The position numbers and the translations under genes were made by a program. Below the pieces are notes generated by a model. It was given only the letters and a program-made list of their open reading frames with translations. It was not told the DNA's origin and ran no database searches. A stretch of 61,563 bases of DNA, taken from the NCBI GenBank assembly GCA_017464765.1, contig JAFTYK010000019.1, positions 1 through 61,563 of the forward strand. Direction: 5' to 3'. Below are positions 33,918-43,652 of this stretch, piece after piece. Every line of letters starts with the position of its first letter. Position 1 is the stretch's first letter. Origin of the DNA: Ruminococcus sp. (GTDB lineage: Bacteria; Bacillota; Clostridia; Oscillospirales; Acutalibacteraceae).

Positions 33918-36900
33918 ATGAGCCAGAAAAAAAGATATACAAGAGCAGAAATTAAAGCGCAGATTAAAGAAAAAAAGCGTATGAAAGCTTTGGCAGTACA
34001 GCGTAACGTTACTGTATTCGCGTTACTAGTTATGCTTATTTTAGGTTTAGTTTCAACAACCTTCTCTGCTTTTGTTTCTACTAACACAGGGGAGAGCGGT
34101 TCTCTCGTTGCTGATATTCAGACTCTCGCTGTGTATCAGGGTAACAAAGACCAGGTTGCAAACCTTGGTGCTAATGCTGATATTTCTTCAACTTCAGCAG
34201 ATACATACTACTTAGCTGGTACAATGAATGGTTGGAATACTACATCTACTCCAATGACTCAAGGTACGGACACTAATGGACAGACTTTTTATTACTCCGG
34301 ATATTACAGCAATCAAGAACAGTTTAAGGTTGTTAAAAACGGAAGTACATGGCTTGGTAGTAATAAGAATTCATCTTCTATTTATCCAAATTCGCTTTCA
34401 ATGTATGAATATGGTAGTACTGGTAACTGTTGGCCTGGTTCTGGTGGCTATTATGTTGTATATAATCCTACAAAGGACAAAATTTCTTGTGTAACAGTAT
34501 TACCATTAAAAGTAGAGGTTACTCCTTTTGAAGTTGGCGATGTCGTTTACTTCGATATTAGAAATAACACCGGATGGCTCACTGCTGATTCTAGTAGCCA
34601 GATGTATATTCAGTTTAATGACAGTACTACAGGTAGCACAAGTAACCGCGCACAGTTGACACGTATTGGTACTTACCTATATATGTACAAGTTTACATCA
34701 CAGTGTGATAGTGCGATACGTTTCTGGCGAGGAAACAGCAGTAATATGTGGAACTATACTAATCCACTTTCTGCTGGTAGTAGCAATGGTATTTATTTAT
34801 CTGGTACAAATGATTGGAGTGGTTCTGGTACAGCGGGTACTTTCTCACTTACTAGTTTAAGCACTCCGTCGCTTACTCTTTCACCTAATAGCATTACTTT
34901 AGGTCAGTCTACCACTTTGTCTTCCTCAGCTTCAACACCATCAATCAGTTATAAGATTGATAGTACTTCATATTCTACTAATACAATAAGTGGGGATATT
35001 AAGTATACCTTCAAGAATGGTTCTACTGCGCTTAATACTGCAAGTACAACTAGTTCATATACTTGGACTCCTTCTTTAGCTGGTACATTTTCTACTTATG
35101 TCACTATTACAAGTACCTCTACAGGTTTATCGGCAACTTCAGCTGCACAGACACTTACTGTAAAAGCTACATATACTTATGTTGTGACGGCTAATACAGG
35201 TGGTACGGTACGACTTACAAGCTCATCGTCTACAGCGTCAAGCTTAAGTGGTAGTGTGACAGCTGGTGAGTATATTTCTATTACTGCAGTTCCTAATACA
35301 GGTTTCACTTTTGCTGGATGGACAGATGCGACTAAAGGTACTATTGGTGCGTCTTCTGAGTCAACAACATTTACTCCTAGTGCTACTGGTGCATCTGTAA
35401 AAGCTAATTTCCGTCCAAACACCCCATCTGCTCTCACATTAACAGGGACACCTTCTGTTTCTGGTAACGGTACTGAATCTAACCCTTACATTGTTTTTAA
35501 TGATAGTGGATTCACTATTACTGCTAACGCTACCGTTGTAAGTGGTGCTAGTAAGTATTATACAACCACCGATCCTGATGATGATGACGGATATTCAACT
35601 CAGAATGTGTTCACACCATTTAGTTCAGATATTTCTCTAAAAGGTGTTGATCAATCATACACAGTATACGCTAAAGCTTATGCTGGTGGATATTATTCAA
35701 ACAATAGTATTAACGCTACAGCACACTATATGGTATTCAGTCACTTAAATGGTGATAATACTGGTTTCACTTTGAGTGATGATAATATTGATGACACTGA
35801 GTCTGTCACATTGTCCGGTGCTTATGTGAATAGTGTTGCTGATGCTGAAAAAGCGTACATCACTCGGACTTATCAGTTCAGCACAAATAACTCTACTTTC
35901 TCTGATTTATCGGATACAACATGGAAACCTGATACTACTGGTACATACTACTTTAGAGTAAAGACCACTAATACAAAAACAGGGGAGACTGTTTATTCAG
36001 AGTCCCAGTCGATAACTGTTACCCAGAGTACCAGATATTATACTATAACTGTTACAAAGGCAACTGGCTCTGGTAATGGTACTGCTACTCTCAAATCTGA
36101 AGGCACTACTATTACAGATAACCATATACTTTCTAACAAACCTCTTACACTTGCTCTTGCACGTGCAAATGCTACACCATCAAATTACTATTTCACTTAT
36201 ATTAAAGTAACTGATGGCACAACTACATGGGAAAAGACTAACATTAACGAAAATTTAGCTGATACAGTAGTTATTGAGCACGTTAAAGGTGATGTTACTA
36301 TTGAGTATTGCACTGCAGTTAAACCTTTAGTTCAGCCTAAGTTACCTGCTAATGCTTCATCTATCAGTTTTAAATATGTGAGTGATGGTGTCACAAAGAC
36401 AAGTACTACTGCAGGTAATTACTACGTTGATTACAATAGCGATATTTCGTATTCTGTAACACCGAATACAGGATTTTACGTAAGTGATATGAAGGGTGTT
36501 GAAATCGGCACTATTACTTCATCAACAGTAGAGGGTACAAAGAGCGGTATTATACAGAATGTAGGCGAGGTAACAGCTACACTTACAAAAAATAGCACTA
36601 TTAAAGTTATTATCGATACCACTTCTAACGTTACTACAGGTGGTTCGATGACTATTGATGGTACTGCTGTTTCTTTCGGTGTCGAAAAACCACTTAACTA
36701 TAACGCACAAGCTGAGGTTGTTATTACACCACCTGATGGTTGTTATGCAGTAGTCAGCGGTGATGTTACTAATGCTACCATTGACACTGAAGGTAAGGCT
36801 ACATTTAATGTAACTTTAACTAATAAGAACAAGGAATGTACTGTAAAGTTTGTTTCTAACCCTAAGATATATATGATTCAGCCACAGTATGGTTCTGTAT

Positions 36901-38453
36901 ATGTAACAGACGATCTTGGTAACTACTACTTTAACGGCGATTCAGTTGGTTACGGCACAATGCTTACTGTTCACGCTAAGCCTGACCATGCTAACGCTAA
37001 GTTAAGTAGCGTTCTTGTTAACAATGCATCGATCGGAACTGTTGATGGTTCGACATTCAATATTAAAGATGATTCAACAGCTACGGCTAGTATTTCAGTA
37101 GACAATGAATTTGCTTTTGCTGAGGATGAACACACAGCGTACGGTACTCGTCGTATCTTCTTCACAGATACATGTGCATGGGGAAATAGTAACGCTAATA
37201 ACGTTTTAGTACACTATTCCAATACATCAGGTGATACTGATTTTAATAAAAATAATATTACTATGACTCGCAAGTACTATAACGAGTATAGTCAGTATGT
37301 TTACTATGCTGACATTCCGTTTAGTACAAAATATGTTACTTTTGTTAATGCTGCTAATACTGCACAGTATTCAACGCAGGGTACAATTGCTGACACAAAC
37401 AATGCGTTTTACATGGGCAATACTGGCAACTATCCACGAGCTATTTCTACTTGGGTATTTAACTATTCTGACTATGTAGCAACAGACAGAGTTGATACTA
37501 TCCAGCAGGCGATAACTTCTAAGGGCGATGCTGCTACATTCACTTACACTTGTGACTTTGGTGACAGTGCGCTTTCAGCAGAAGTAGTTTCTGGTAATGC
37601 TGCTACCTTTGATTTTGATAAGGGTACTTTATCAATCACTCCAACATCTAATATTTATAACCATACCTTAGTTAAGGTTACATCGTCAGCGTCAACAACT
37701 GTTAAGTACTACCTCATCAGGGTTGATAGTTTTGAGATAGACGCCTTTTCTGGTTTACAGAAGATCTATAGTACAAGTGTATTTAACGATATTCAGCTTG
37801 ATCTTATTTTAAAGGGTGGAGTACTCAATTACGCAGCAAGCTTCTTTGTTTCTGATACTAATGCCTCAAATTCCTTTGGTGAGTTGACACCAAACAAAAG
37901 CGGTACATTTGAGTACGTAGATTCAATTGAAGGCTATATTAATAGCTTCCTTATTGAATACGCTATCAACTCAGTAAGCGGAGTTAAGTATTATAAAGTA
38001 AAAGCTTCTGATAGCGCTAATCATACAGCGACTGCTACTATTAAAACTTTATTTGGTACAAATACTCATAAGGGTGAACGTGCCATTTACTTCTTTAATG
38101 ATACTAATGTCAACCTTTCTAAGTATAAGCTCAGGGCTTGCTTTATGGATGCGGAAAGTAATAAGAGTACTATTAAGACTTTTGTTACTATGCAGCAGGT
38201 AGGCGACACTAACTATTACCGTGCAGTTATTCCAAAGAATGCTGAGAGTTATGTTAATTTCTATCTCTGTAATCCAAAGACTTTCTCGAATAATTTTGCA
38301 GACTTTGATGGTACAGATGATTCAACTGAGTTCTATTCTTTCGGTTTATTTGATGTTGCAGTACCAAATAAAGATGCTGCAAACATTGTTTACAAAGCTA
38401 ATTCAATCGATGCTAATGGTATCATTGGTGAATTCGTTGATTTTAATTATTAA
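33918..38453 (+). CDS. Giant surface protein C, multidomain adhesin with glucan-binding-like modules
   Basis: 1,511 aa, Ser/Thr/Asn-rich. A cytoplasmic basic N-terminus of 30 residues precedes hydrophobic 31-46 and TTFSAFVSTN. Near residue 97 YYLAGTMNGWN looks like a CBM48/CBM20-type start. VYFDIRNNTGW (about 211) and RIFFTDTCAWGN (about 1077) begin CBM26-like modules, and RAIYFFNDT (about 1388) begins another. Ig-like segments and an InlB B-repeat-like module (GGTVRL, ITAVPNTGFTFAGW, about 422-495) lie between. There is no LPxTG, SLH or C-terminal helix. AAGGAGGTG precedes the ATG. It is a likely adhesin, and the largest protein in the window. Confidence 0.8.
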   Translation: MSQKKRYTRAEIKAQIKEKKRMKALAVQRNVTVFALLVMLILGLVSTTFSAFVSTNTGESGSLVADIQTLAVYQGNKDQVANLGANADISSTSADTYYLAGTMNGWNTTSTPMTQGTDTNGQTFYYSGYYSNQEQFKVVKNGSTWLGSNKNSSSIYPNSLSMYEYGSTGNCWPGSGGYYVVYNPTKDKISCVTVLPLKVEVTPFEVGDVVYFDIRNNTGWLTADSSSQMYIQFNDSTTGSTSNRAQLTRIGTYLYMYKFTSQCDSAIRFWRGNSSNMWNYTNPLSAGSSNGIYLSGTNDWSGSGTAGTFSLTSLSTPSLTLSPNSITLGQSTTLSSSASTPSISYKIDSTSYSTNTISGDIKYTFKNGSTALNTASTTSSYTWTPSLAGTFSTYVTITSTSTGLSATSAAQTLTVKATYTYVVTANTGGTVRLTSSSSTASSLSGSVTAGEYISITAVPNTGFTFAGWTDATKGTIGASSESTTFTPSATGASVKANFRPNTPSALTLTGTPSVSGNGTESNPYIVFNDSGFTITANATVVSGASKYYTTTDPDDDDGYSTQNVFTPFSSDISLKGVDQSYTVYAKAYAGGYYSNNSINATAHYMVFSHLNGDNTGFTLSDDNIDDTESVTLSGAYVNSVADAEKAYITRTYQFSTNNSTFSDLSDTTWKPDTTGTYYFRVKTTNTKTGETVYSESQSITVTQSTRYYTITVTKATGSGNGTATLKSEGTTITDNHILSNKPLTLALARANATPSNYYFTYIKVTDGTTTWEKTNINENLADTVVIEHVKGDVTIEYCTAVKPLVQPKLPANASSISFKYVSDGVTKTSTTAGNYYVDYNSDISYSVTPNTGFYVSDMKGVEIGTITSSTVEGTKSGIIQNVGEVTATLTKNSTIKVIIDTTSNVTTGGSMTIDGTAVSFGVEKPLNYNAQAEVVITPPDGCYAVVSGDVTNATIDTEGKATFNVTLTNKNKECTVKFVSNPKIYMIQPQYGSVYVTDDLGNYYFNGDSVGYGTMLTVHAKPDHANAKLSSVLVNNASIGTVDGSTFNIKDDSTATASISVDNEFAFAEDEHTAYGTRRIFFTDTCAWGNSNANNVLVHYSNTSGDTDFNKNNITMTRKYYNEYSQYVYYADIPFSTKYVTFVNAANTAQYSTQGTIADTNNAFYMGNTGNYPRAISTWVFNYSDYVATDRVDTIQQAITSKGDAATFTYTCDFGDSALSAEVVSGNAATFDFDKGTLSITPTSNIYNHTLVKVTSSASTTVKYYLIRVDSFEIDAFSGLQKIYSTSVFNDIQLDLILKGGVLNYAASFFVSDTNASNSFGELTPNKSGTFEYVDSIEGYINSFLIEYAINSVSGVKYYKVKASDSANHTATATIKTLFGTNTHKGERAIYFFNDTNVNLSKYKLRACFMDAESNKSTIKTFVTMQQVGDTNYYRAVIPKNAESYVNFYLCNPKTFSNNFADFDGTDDSTEFYSFGLFDVAVPNKDAANIVYKANSIDANGIIGEFVDFNY

Positions 38454-38474
38454 TTATTATAGGAGGTGAAAACC

Positions 38475-39080
38475 ATGAAAAGAATATTACCTGCAATCTG
38501 TGTTCTTTTAGCAGTATTAATTGTAATTTTAGGCATGACAACCATATCTTTCTCATGGTTTGAACCTGACATAGAAGAGGGTATTGGTCTTGAGTTTAAG
38601 GAGGATACAAAGCTTCGTTCACAGGAATGTACCATAGCTACTTACTCTGGAACTAAAGGCAATAAGATTACTGATTACAAAACCACCGAAGTTGCTGATG
38701 CCAATGTTACTCTTGAAGCTACTTCTGAAACAGTTACCGCAGAAGATGGTAGTGAAAGTACTGTGTACACACCTGTTTACGCTTACTACAAAACCGTAAT
38801 CACAAATCCTAGTGATGATTATGATACTGTTGTATCGTTGTTCTTGCCTTCTTTTGTTCCGAGTAACGGTAACTCCAGTTTATGTGTAGCTTATCCTACT
38901 AACTCATGTAGAACTTTCTCAGAAGAACAGACTGACATCCATATCATTCGTAACGCTTATGTTCCAAATAATGTAGCAACTGATTCAAACCCGGGTCAGC
39001 TTGTTGTCGAATGGTTTGTGAAGTGTAGTGTTGGTTCTGTTACCTTTAATCCTTCACAGGTTTATTTGATGTACAGCTAA
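38475..39080 (+). CDS. SipW/TasA-type exported surface protein 8 (small)
   Basis: About 201 aa. The signal-like N-terminus is hydrophobic at 5-24 and ends in TISFSWFEPD (SWF at 27-29). The mature part is a single beta-rich domain ending VVEWFVKCSVGSVTFNPSQVYLMYS, which may be a truncated version of the locus C-terminal motif. A GTG at 38466 lies inside the AGGAGG site (38461-38466), so ATG 38475, 8 bases after it, is preferred. It sits 9 bases before the second signal peptidase. Such gene pairing resembles the tapA-sipW pairing of Bacillus. Confidence 0.72.
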   Translation: MKRILPAICVLLAVLIVILGMTTISFSWFEPDIEEGIGLEFKEDTKLRSQECTIATYSGTKGNKITDYKTTEVADANVTLEATSETVTAEDGSESTVYTPVYAYYKTVITNPSDDYDTVVSLFLPSFVPSNGNSSLCVAYPTNSCRTFSEEQTDIHIIRNAYVPNNVATDSNPGQLVVEWFVKCSVGSVTFNPSQVYLMYS

Positions 39081-39089
39081 GGTGACACT

Positions 39090-39731
39090 GTGAAAATTAC
39101 GAAAAAGATAATGGGTATTTTAGGTACTGTTTTGCTTATAGTATTAATTGCAGTACTTATCTTGATGTTTAATGCCCGCATTTCAGGTGAAGCACCTTCA
39201 GTTTTCGGCTACCAGATTTTCCGTGTATCATCAGGAAGTATGGAGCCTGAGCTTATGATTGGTGATGTAATTCTTGTTAAAGAGGCTGAACCTATTGATA
39301 TTGAGAAAGGTGACATTGTCACTTATAAAGGTAAAGAAGGAGATTTCTCTGGTAAATTTATCACTCATAAGATGATTGAAGATCCTCAGCTTGTTGATGG
39401 AGAATATGTTTTTAAATCACAAGGTATTGTTGAGGGCGCTCTTCCTGACCCACTGTGGTATGAAGATCAGCTTTTAGGTGAGTTTGTTTGTAAAGTTCCA
39501 TTTATTGATAGTGTTTACACTTTCTTCTTGAAACCATATGGATTAATAGTATTTATACTGGTTATAATGGTTTTATTCGGGTATGAGCTTATTTCATTGA
39601 TTGTTTCATACAAAAATCTTGATGAACTTGAGTATGAAGAAAAACAAAAGGAAAAATCTAATAGGAAAAAAGAGATTGTTTTATCTAATGAAGTTGAGCT
39701 TAAATCCGATGATGAAGATTCAGAAAAATAA
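39090..39731 (+). CDS. SipW/ER-type signal peptidase I (second copy)
   Basis: 213 aa. The N-terminal helix is about 7-28. The catalytic Ser is S50 in VSSGSMEPEL, and His93 in FITHKMIE replaces the Lys of ordinary bacterial signal peptidases. A C-terminal helix (about 150-172) is followed by a charged cytoplasmic tail. The start is GTG at 39090, preceded by AAGGTGA. It is the last gene of the locus, before a strong terminator. It differs strongly from the first copy around the active-site spacing, so the two may serve different substrates. Confidence 0.9.
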   Translation: MKITKKIMGILGTVLLIVLIAVLILMFNARISGEAPSVFGYQIFRVSSGSMEPELMIGDVILVKEAEPIDIEKGDIVTYKGKEGDFSGKFITHKMIEDPQLVDGEYVFKSQGIVEGALPDPLWYEDQLLGEFVCKVPFIDSVYTFFLKPYGLIVFILVIMVLFGYELISLIVSYKNLDELEYEEKQKEKSNRKKEIVLSNEVELKSDDEDSEK

Positions 39732-39740
39732 TAGTTTTAA

Positions 39741-39769
39741 AGACCTGAGTTTTACTCGGGTCTTTTTTT
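39741..39769 (+). terminator. Terminator closing the surface locus
   Basis: AGACCTGAGT (39741-39750) and ACTCGGGTCT (39754-39763), loop TTT, one G-T pair, then seven T's. Confidence 0.92.
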
Positions 39770-39911
39770 ATGTGAATATTGTAAAAATATCAGAAAATTT
39801 ATGTAGAAATTCTTTATAGTAAAATATATATCAACTTATTGTGCTAAAATACCTATGTATATTCTATATATTGGGTTAGTATGTGTAATTATAATATCAA
39901 TTTGTGAGGTA

Positions 39912-40610
39912 ATGATGGCTACAGATAATGTTCACGAGGGACACAGAGCCAGAGTGAGAAAGAAATTTTTGCTCAATGGACTTGATGGGTTTGAGCAACA
40001 TGAAGCGCTTGAGTTTTTATTGTTTTATTGTGTCCACATGAAGAATACAAGTGAATTAGCACATCGTTTGCTTGACGCATTCGGTTCTCTTTCTGCCGTG
40101 TTTGATGCGCCATACGATGCTTTGCGTAATTTTGGGTTATCTGAATCTCAAGCTAGTTTTTTGAAACTTATTCCTGAAATGGCACGACTTTACATTGATG
40201 ATAAGCATAATAATATTAACAAAGTTGTTGATTATGATAACATAGGCGACAGTATACTTCGCAAGTTTATCGGAAGAGAAAACGAGAATGTGTTGCTGTT
40301 ATTATTAGACGCTAAGGGAAAAGAAGTTTTCTGCGGTATAGTTTCAAAAGGCTCACTTAATAATACTAACTTACCTATCAGAAAGATAGTTGATTTTGCT
40401 TTGAGATATAATGCTAAATCAGCGATAATTGCTCACAATCACCCTAGTGGACTAGCTTTGCCGTCACGTGATGATTTAGAAGCTACAGCTAACGTGAGCA
40501 ACGCCTTATCTCTAATCGGAGTGCGACTACTTGATCACTACATTGTTGCAGACAATGATTGTGTATCGCTAGCGCAAAGTGGCATAGCACCAGCATTATT
40601 TGAGATTTAG
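39912..40610 (+). CDS. radC: RadC/JAB-domain DNA repair protein
   Basis: About 232 aa. The N-terminal helix-hairpin-helix-like region (FLLFYCVHMKNTSELAHRLLDAFGSL) is followed by the JAMM metal motif IIAHNHPSG with the downstream Ser and Asp in LPSRDDLEAT, and LLDHYIVAD. RadC proteins are JAMM-fold and their in vivo role remains unclear despite the repair name. An in-frame ATG at 39855 would add a hydrophobic non-conserved leader with no ribosome site. GAGGT at 39906-39910 supports ATG 39912 or 39915. Confidence 0.9.
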   Translation: MMATDNVHEGHRARVRKKFLLNGLDGFEQHEALEFLLFYCVHMKNTSELAHRLLDAFGSLSAVFDAPYDALRNFGLSESQASFLKLIPEMARLYIDDKHNNINKVVDYDNIGDSILRKFIGRENENVLLLLLDAKGKEVFCGIVSKGSLNNTNLPIRKIVDFALRYNAKSAIIAHNHPSGLALPSRDDLEATANVSNALSLIGVRLLDHYIVADNDCVSLAQSGIAPALFEI

Positions 40611-40627
40611 TTATAAAGGAGATTACT

Positions 40628-41662
40628 ATGAGTGTAAATGAGAAAAAATCCTTACAACTTTTTGATATCAGTAAGTATAAAGCTGAAATTTACGGTATCA
40701 GTATTTTCTGGATTATGCTGTTCCATGCTCACCCGATGTTCGGTGTTGACTATACTTTAGGCACAAAGTTTTTGAAACCGCTTGATAACCTTATCGGACT
40801 TGGTAATATGGGTGTTGAAATATTCTTGTTTTGTTCGGGTATTTTTCTGTATTTTTCTTATGTAAGAAACAGCGATGCCTATAATTTTATGTGCAAGAGA
40901 ATATCGCGACTATTCTGGCCTGTTGCTATTATCTCGGGGCCTTATTGGATTTACACCTGTATTGTTAAAAATGAGTCTATTTTACAGTTTGTCAGTAAGT
41001 TTACTATGCTGGATTTCTGGATTTCTGGCGATCAGCAGATATGGTTTGTATCCGCAATTTTCTTGTTTTATGTAATTTATCCGTATATTTACGGTTTCTT
41101 GTTTAAAGGAAAGTTTCTCAACGATTTTTCTCGTCTTGTGATTTTACTGGCAGTTGTAGCTTTGGTTACAATATCTGTTATGTATATCTATCCTGAATAT
41201 TACTCAAAAATTGAGATTGCCCTCACTCGACTTCCTGTATTTATTATAGGTTCATATTTCGGCAAATTAGTATATGAAAAAAAGACTTTACCTAAGTACA
41301 CGTACCTTATTTGTGCAGCACTTATTATTGTGTCTTTTATTGTATTGAATATGGGCGTGTTAACAGGACCATTCAAAAGATGGTTCTATATGATTGGCGG
41401 TATTCCTCTCACATTAGTTTTACCAGGAATACTGAACATACTAAAATGTAAACCTATAAATAAATTCTTTGCTTTTTTCGGCGGTATATCGCTCAATCTC
41501 TATGTATCGCACGTTGTTGTTATCAGAGTGTATAAACTCTTACCATTTGGTGATATAAAACGTCTTTATATTTATCTTATACTATTAGCTATATCGGTAT
41601 TAGTAGGCTATCTTGCGGAGATATTAATTAAGCAAATTACAAAAAAGAAAGTTAAAGCGTAG
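40628..41662 (+). CDS. Acyltransferase 3 (OafA/WecH-like) membrane protein
   Basis: 344 aa with about ten membrane helices. The N-terminal FWIMLFHAHPMFG supplies the catalytic-type His of acyltransferase 3 proteins, and the second helix has GVEIFLFCSGIFLYFSYVRN. A late segment, FGGISLNLYVSHV, is also typical. Such enzymes O-acetylate sugars of surface polysaccharides. The target is unknown. AAAGGAG precedes the ATG. It is placed between radC and uvrB with no functional link visible. Confidence 0.85.
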   Translation: MSVNEKKSLQLFDISKYKAEIYGISIFWIMLFHAHPMFGVDYTLGTKFLKPLDNLIGLGNMGVEIFLFCSGIFLYFSYVRNSDAYNFMCKRISRLFWPVAIISGPYWIYTCIVKNESILQFVSKFTMLDFWISGDQQIWFVSAIFLFYVIYPYIYGFLFKGKFLNDFSRLVILLAVVALVTISVMYIYPEYYSKIEIALTRLPVFIIGSYFGKLVYEKKTLPKYTYLICAALIIVSFIVLNMGVLTGPFKRWFYMIGGIPLTLVLPGILNILKCKPINKFFAFFGGISLNLYVSHVVVIRVYKLLPFGDIKRLYIYLILLAISVLVGYLAEILIKQITKKKVKA

Positions 41663-41682
41663 ATTTAGGAGTGCCATAGTTT

Positions 41683-43644
41683 ATGGAGAATAAATTTAAA
41701 CTTGTATCAAACTATGAGCCGTATGGTGATCAACCTAAGGCGATTGATACTCTAGTAAATTCAATAAACAATGGCTGCAAAGAGCAGACTTTGCTCGGTG
41801 TTACAGGTTCGGGAAAAACTTTCACGATGGCTAATATTATCGAGAAAGTAAATCGTCCGACTTTGGTTTTAGCACACAACAAAACTCTCGCAGCTCAGCT
41901 TTGTTCTGAGTTTAAGGAGTTTTTTCCTGATAACGCTGTCGAGTATTTTGTATCTTATTATGACTACTATCAGCCTGAAGCTTACATCCCGTCTACTGAC
42001 ACCTATATTGAGAAAGACAGCTCGATAAATGATGAGATTGACAAATTGCGCCACAGCGCAACACTCGCACTTTCTGAACGAAGAGATGTTATTATCGTTG
42101 CGTCGGTTTCGTGTATATATTCACTCGGTGACCCGATTGATTATAGAAGTATGGTTATTTCTCTTCGTCCCGGTATGCAAAAATCCCGTGATGAACTACT
42201 GAAAAAGCTTGTCGAGTTACAGTATGAACGCAATGATATCAACTTTATCCGAAATAAGTTTCGAGTCAGGGGAGATGTTGTTGAAATCTTTCCTGCTGCT
42301 TCAAGCGATAGAATTATTCGTGTTGAATTTTTCGGTGATGAGATTGATAGAATTACTGAAATCAACCCGCTGACAGGCGAGCTTATGGGGACTGTGCGCC
42401 ACGCGGCGATTTATCCTGCTTCCCACTATATTGTAGGCGGAGAGAAAATGAACAGGGCTATCGCTGAGCTTGAGCGTGAGCTTGAAGAACGTTTAGCGTA
42501 TTTTCGTGAAAACGGAAAGTTGCTTGAAGCCCAGCGAATTGAACAGCGAACACGATACGATATCGAAATGTTACAGGAAATAGGAATGTGTTCAGGTATC
42601 GAGAATTATTCACGGGTACTTTCAGGCAGAAAACCCGGCTCAGCACCATTTACACTGCTCGATTATTTTCCTGAAGATTTTCTACTGTTTGTTGATGAAT
42701 CTCACGTAACGCTCCCGCAAGTCAGGGGAATGTTCGCAGGAGATAAAGCCAGAAAAACTAGTCTTATTGACTACGGATTCAGACTTCCGTCAGCTCTTGA
42801 TAATAGACCATTGAATTTTGATGAGTTTTATCAGCGCGTTAATCAGGCTGTTTTTGTCAGCGCTACACCGGGAGATTTCGAACTCGAAAAATCCGATGTT
42901 GTAGCTGAACAGATTATTCGTCCAACAGGACTTCTTGACCCTGAAATTTCTGTTCGACCGACTGAAGGTCAGCTTGATGACTTGATTTCTGAAATTAATA
43001 AGCGTATCGACAAAGGTCAGAGAACTCTTGTTACAACTCTTACGAAGAAAATGGCTGAAGACCTCACCGCTTATCTTGAAACTTATGGTATCAAAGTCAG
43101 GTATATGCACCATGATATAGATACCGTTGAACGTATGGAAATCGTGCGTGATTTAAGACTCGGAGAATTTGATGTGTTAGTTGGTATCAATCTTTTGAGA
43201 GAAGGTCTTGATATTCCTGAGGTATCGCTTGTTGCTATTTTAGATGCTGATAAAGAAGGCTTTCTGCGAAGTGAGCGTTCACTTATTCAGACGGTTGGAC
43301 GTGCTGCGCGTAATGTTGATGGTACTGTTATTATGTATGCCGATTCTGTTACGGAATCAATGAAAAGAACTCTCACCGAAACTAACCGTAGACGTACAAT
43401 TCAGCATCAGTATAATGTTGATAACAATATCACACCTAAGACTATTGAGAAGAAAGTTTCTGATGTACTTGAGATTTCTACTCATACAGATGATAAACCT
43501 GATGATTACAAAAGACTTTCAAAAGAAGAAAAGTATAAGCTTATTGATAGCTTGAAAAAAGAAATGCACGCTGCTGCTAAACTACTTGAATTTGAACATG
43601 CAGCATTTTTACGAGATAAAATTAAGAAACTACAAGGAAAGTAG
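41683..43644 (+). CDS. uvrB: UvrB, excinuclease ABC subunit B
   Basis: 653 aa, full length. It recognises and loads at damage with UvrA and recruits UvrC for nucleotide excision repair. Walker A is [13 protein letters not shown], the DNA-clamping beta-hairpin is [12 protein letters not shown], the DEAD-like motif is [13 protein letters not shown] and helicase motif VI is [10 protein letters not shown]. The C-terminal UVR domain ([24 protein letters not shown]) is intact. Unusually the next genes are a topoisomerase pair instead of uvrA; the 8-base gap indicates cotranscription. Confidence 0.97.
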   Translation: MENKFKLVSNYEPYGDQPKAIDTLVNSINNGCKEQTLLGVTGSGKTFTMANIIEKVNRPTLVLAHNKTLAAQLCSEFKEFFPDNAVEYFVSYYDYYQPEAYIPSTDTYIEKDSSINDEIDKLRHSATLALSERRDVIIVASVSCIYSLGDPIDYRSMVISLRPGMQKSRDELLKKLVELQYERNDINFIRNKFRVRGDVVEIFPAASSDRIIRVEFFGDEIDRITEINPLTGELMGTVRHAAIYPASHYIVGGEKMNRAIAELERELEERLAYFRENGKLLEAQRIEQRTRYDIEMLQEIGMCSGIENYSRVLSGRKPGSAPFTLLDYFPEDFLLFVDESHVTLPQVRGMFAGDKARKTSLIDYGFRLPSALDNRPLNFDEFYQRVNQAVFVSATPGDFELEKSDVVAEQIIRPTGLLDPEISVRPTEGQLDDLISEINKRIDKGQRTLVTTLTKKMAEDLTAYLETYGIKVRYMHHDIDTVERMEIVRDLRLGEFDVLVGINLLREGLDIPEVSLVAILDADKEGFLRSERSLIQTVGRAARNVDGTVIMYADSVTESMKRTLTETNRRRTIQHQYNVDNNITPKTIEKKVSDVLEISTHTDDKPDDYKRLSKEEKYKLIDSLKKEMHAAAKLLEFEHAAFLRDKIKKLQGK

Positions 43645-43652
43645 GTAAGCAA

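Noticed and set aside
39855-39911. An upstream ATG that would lengthen RadC by 19 residues
   Set aside because: The extension is hydrophobic, not part of the family and lacks a ribosome site; GAGGT sits before ATG 39912.
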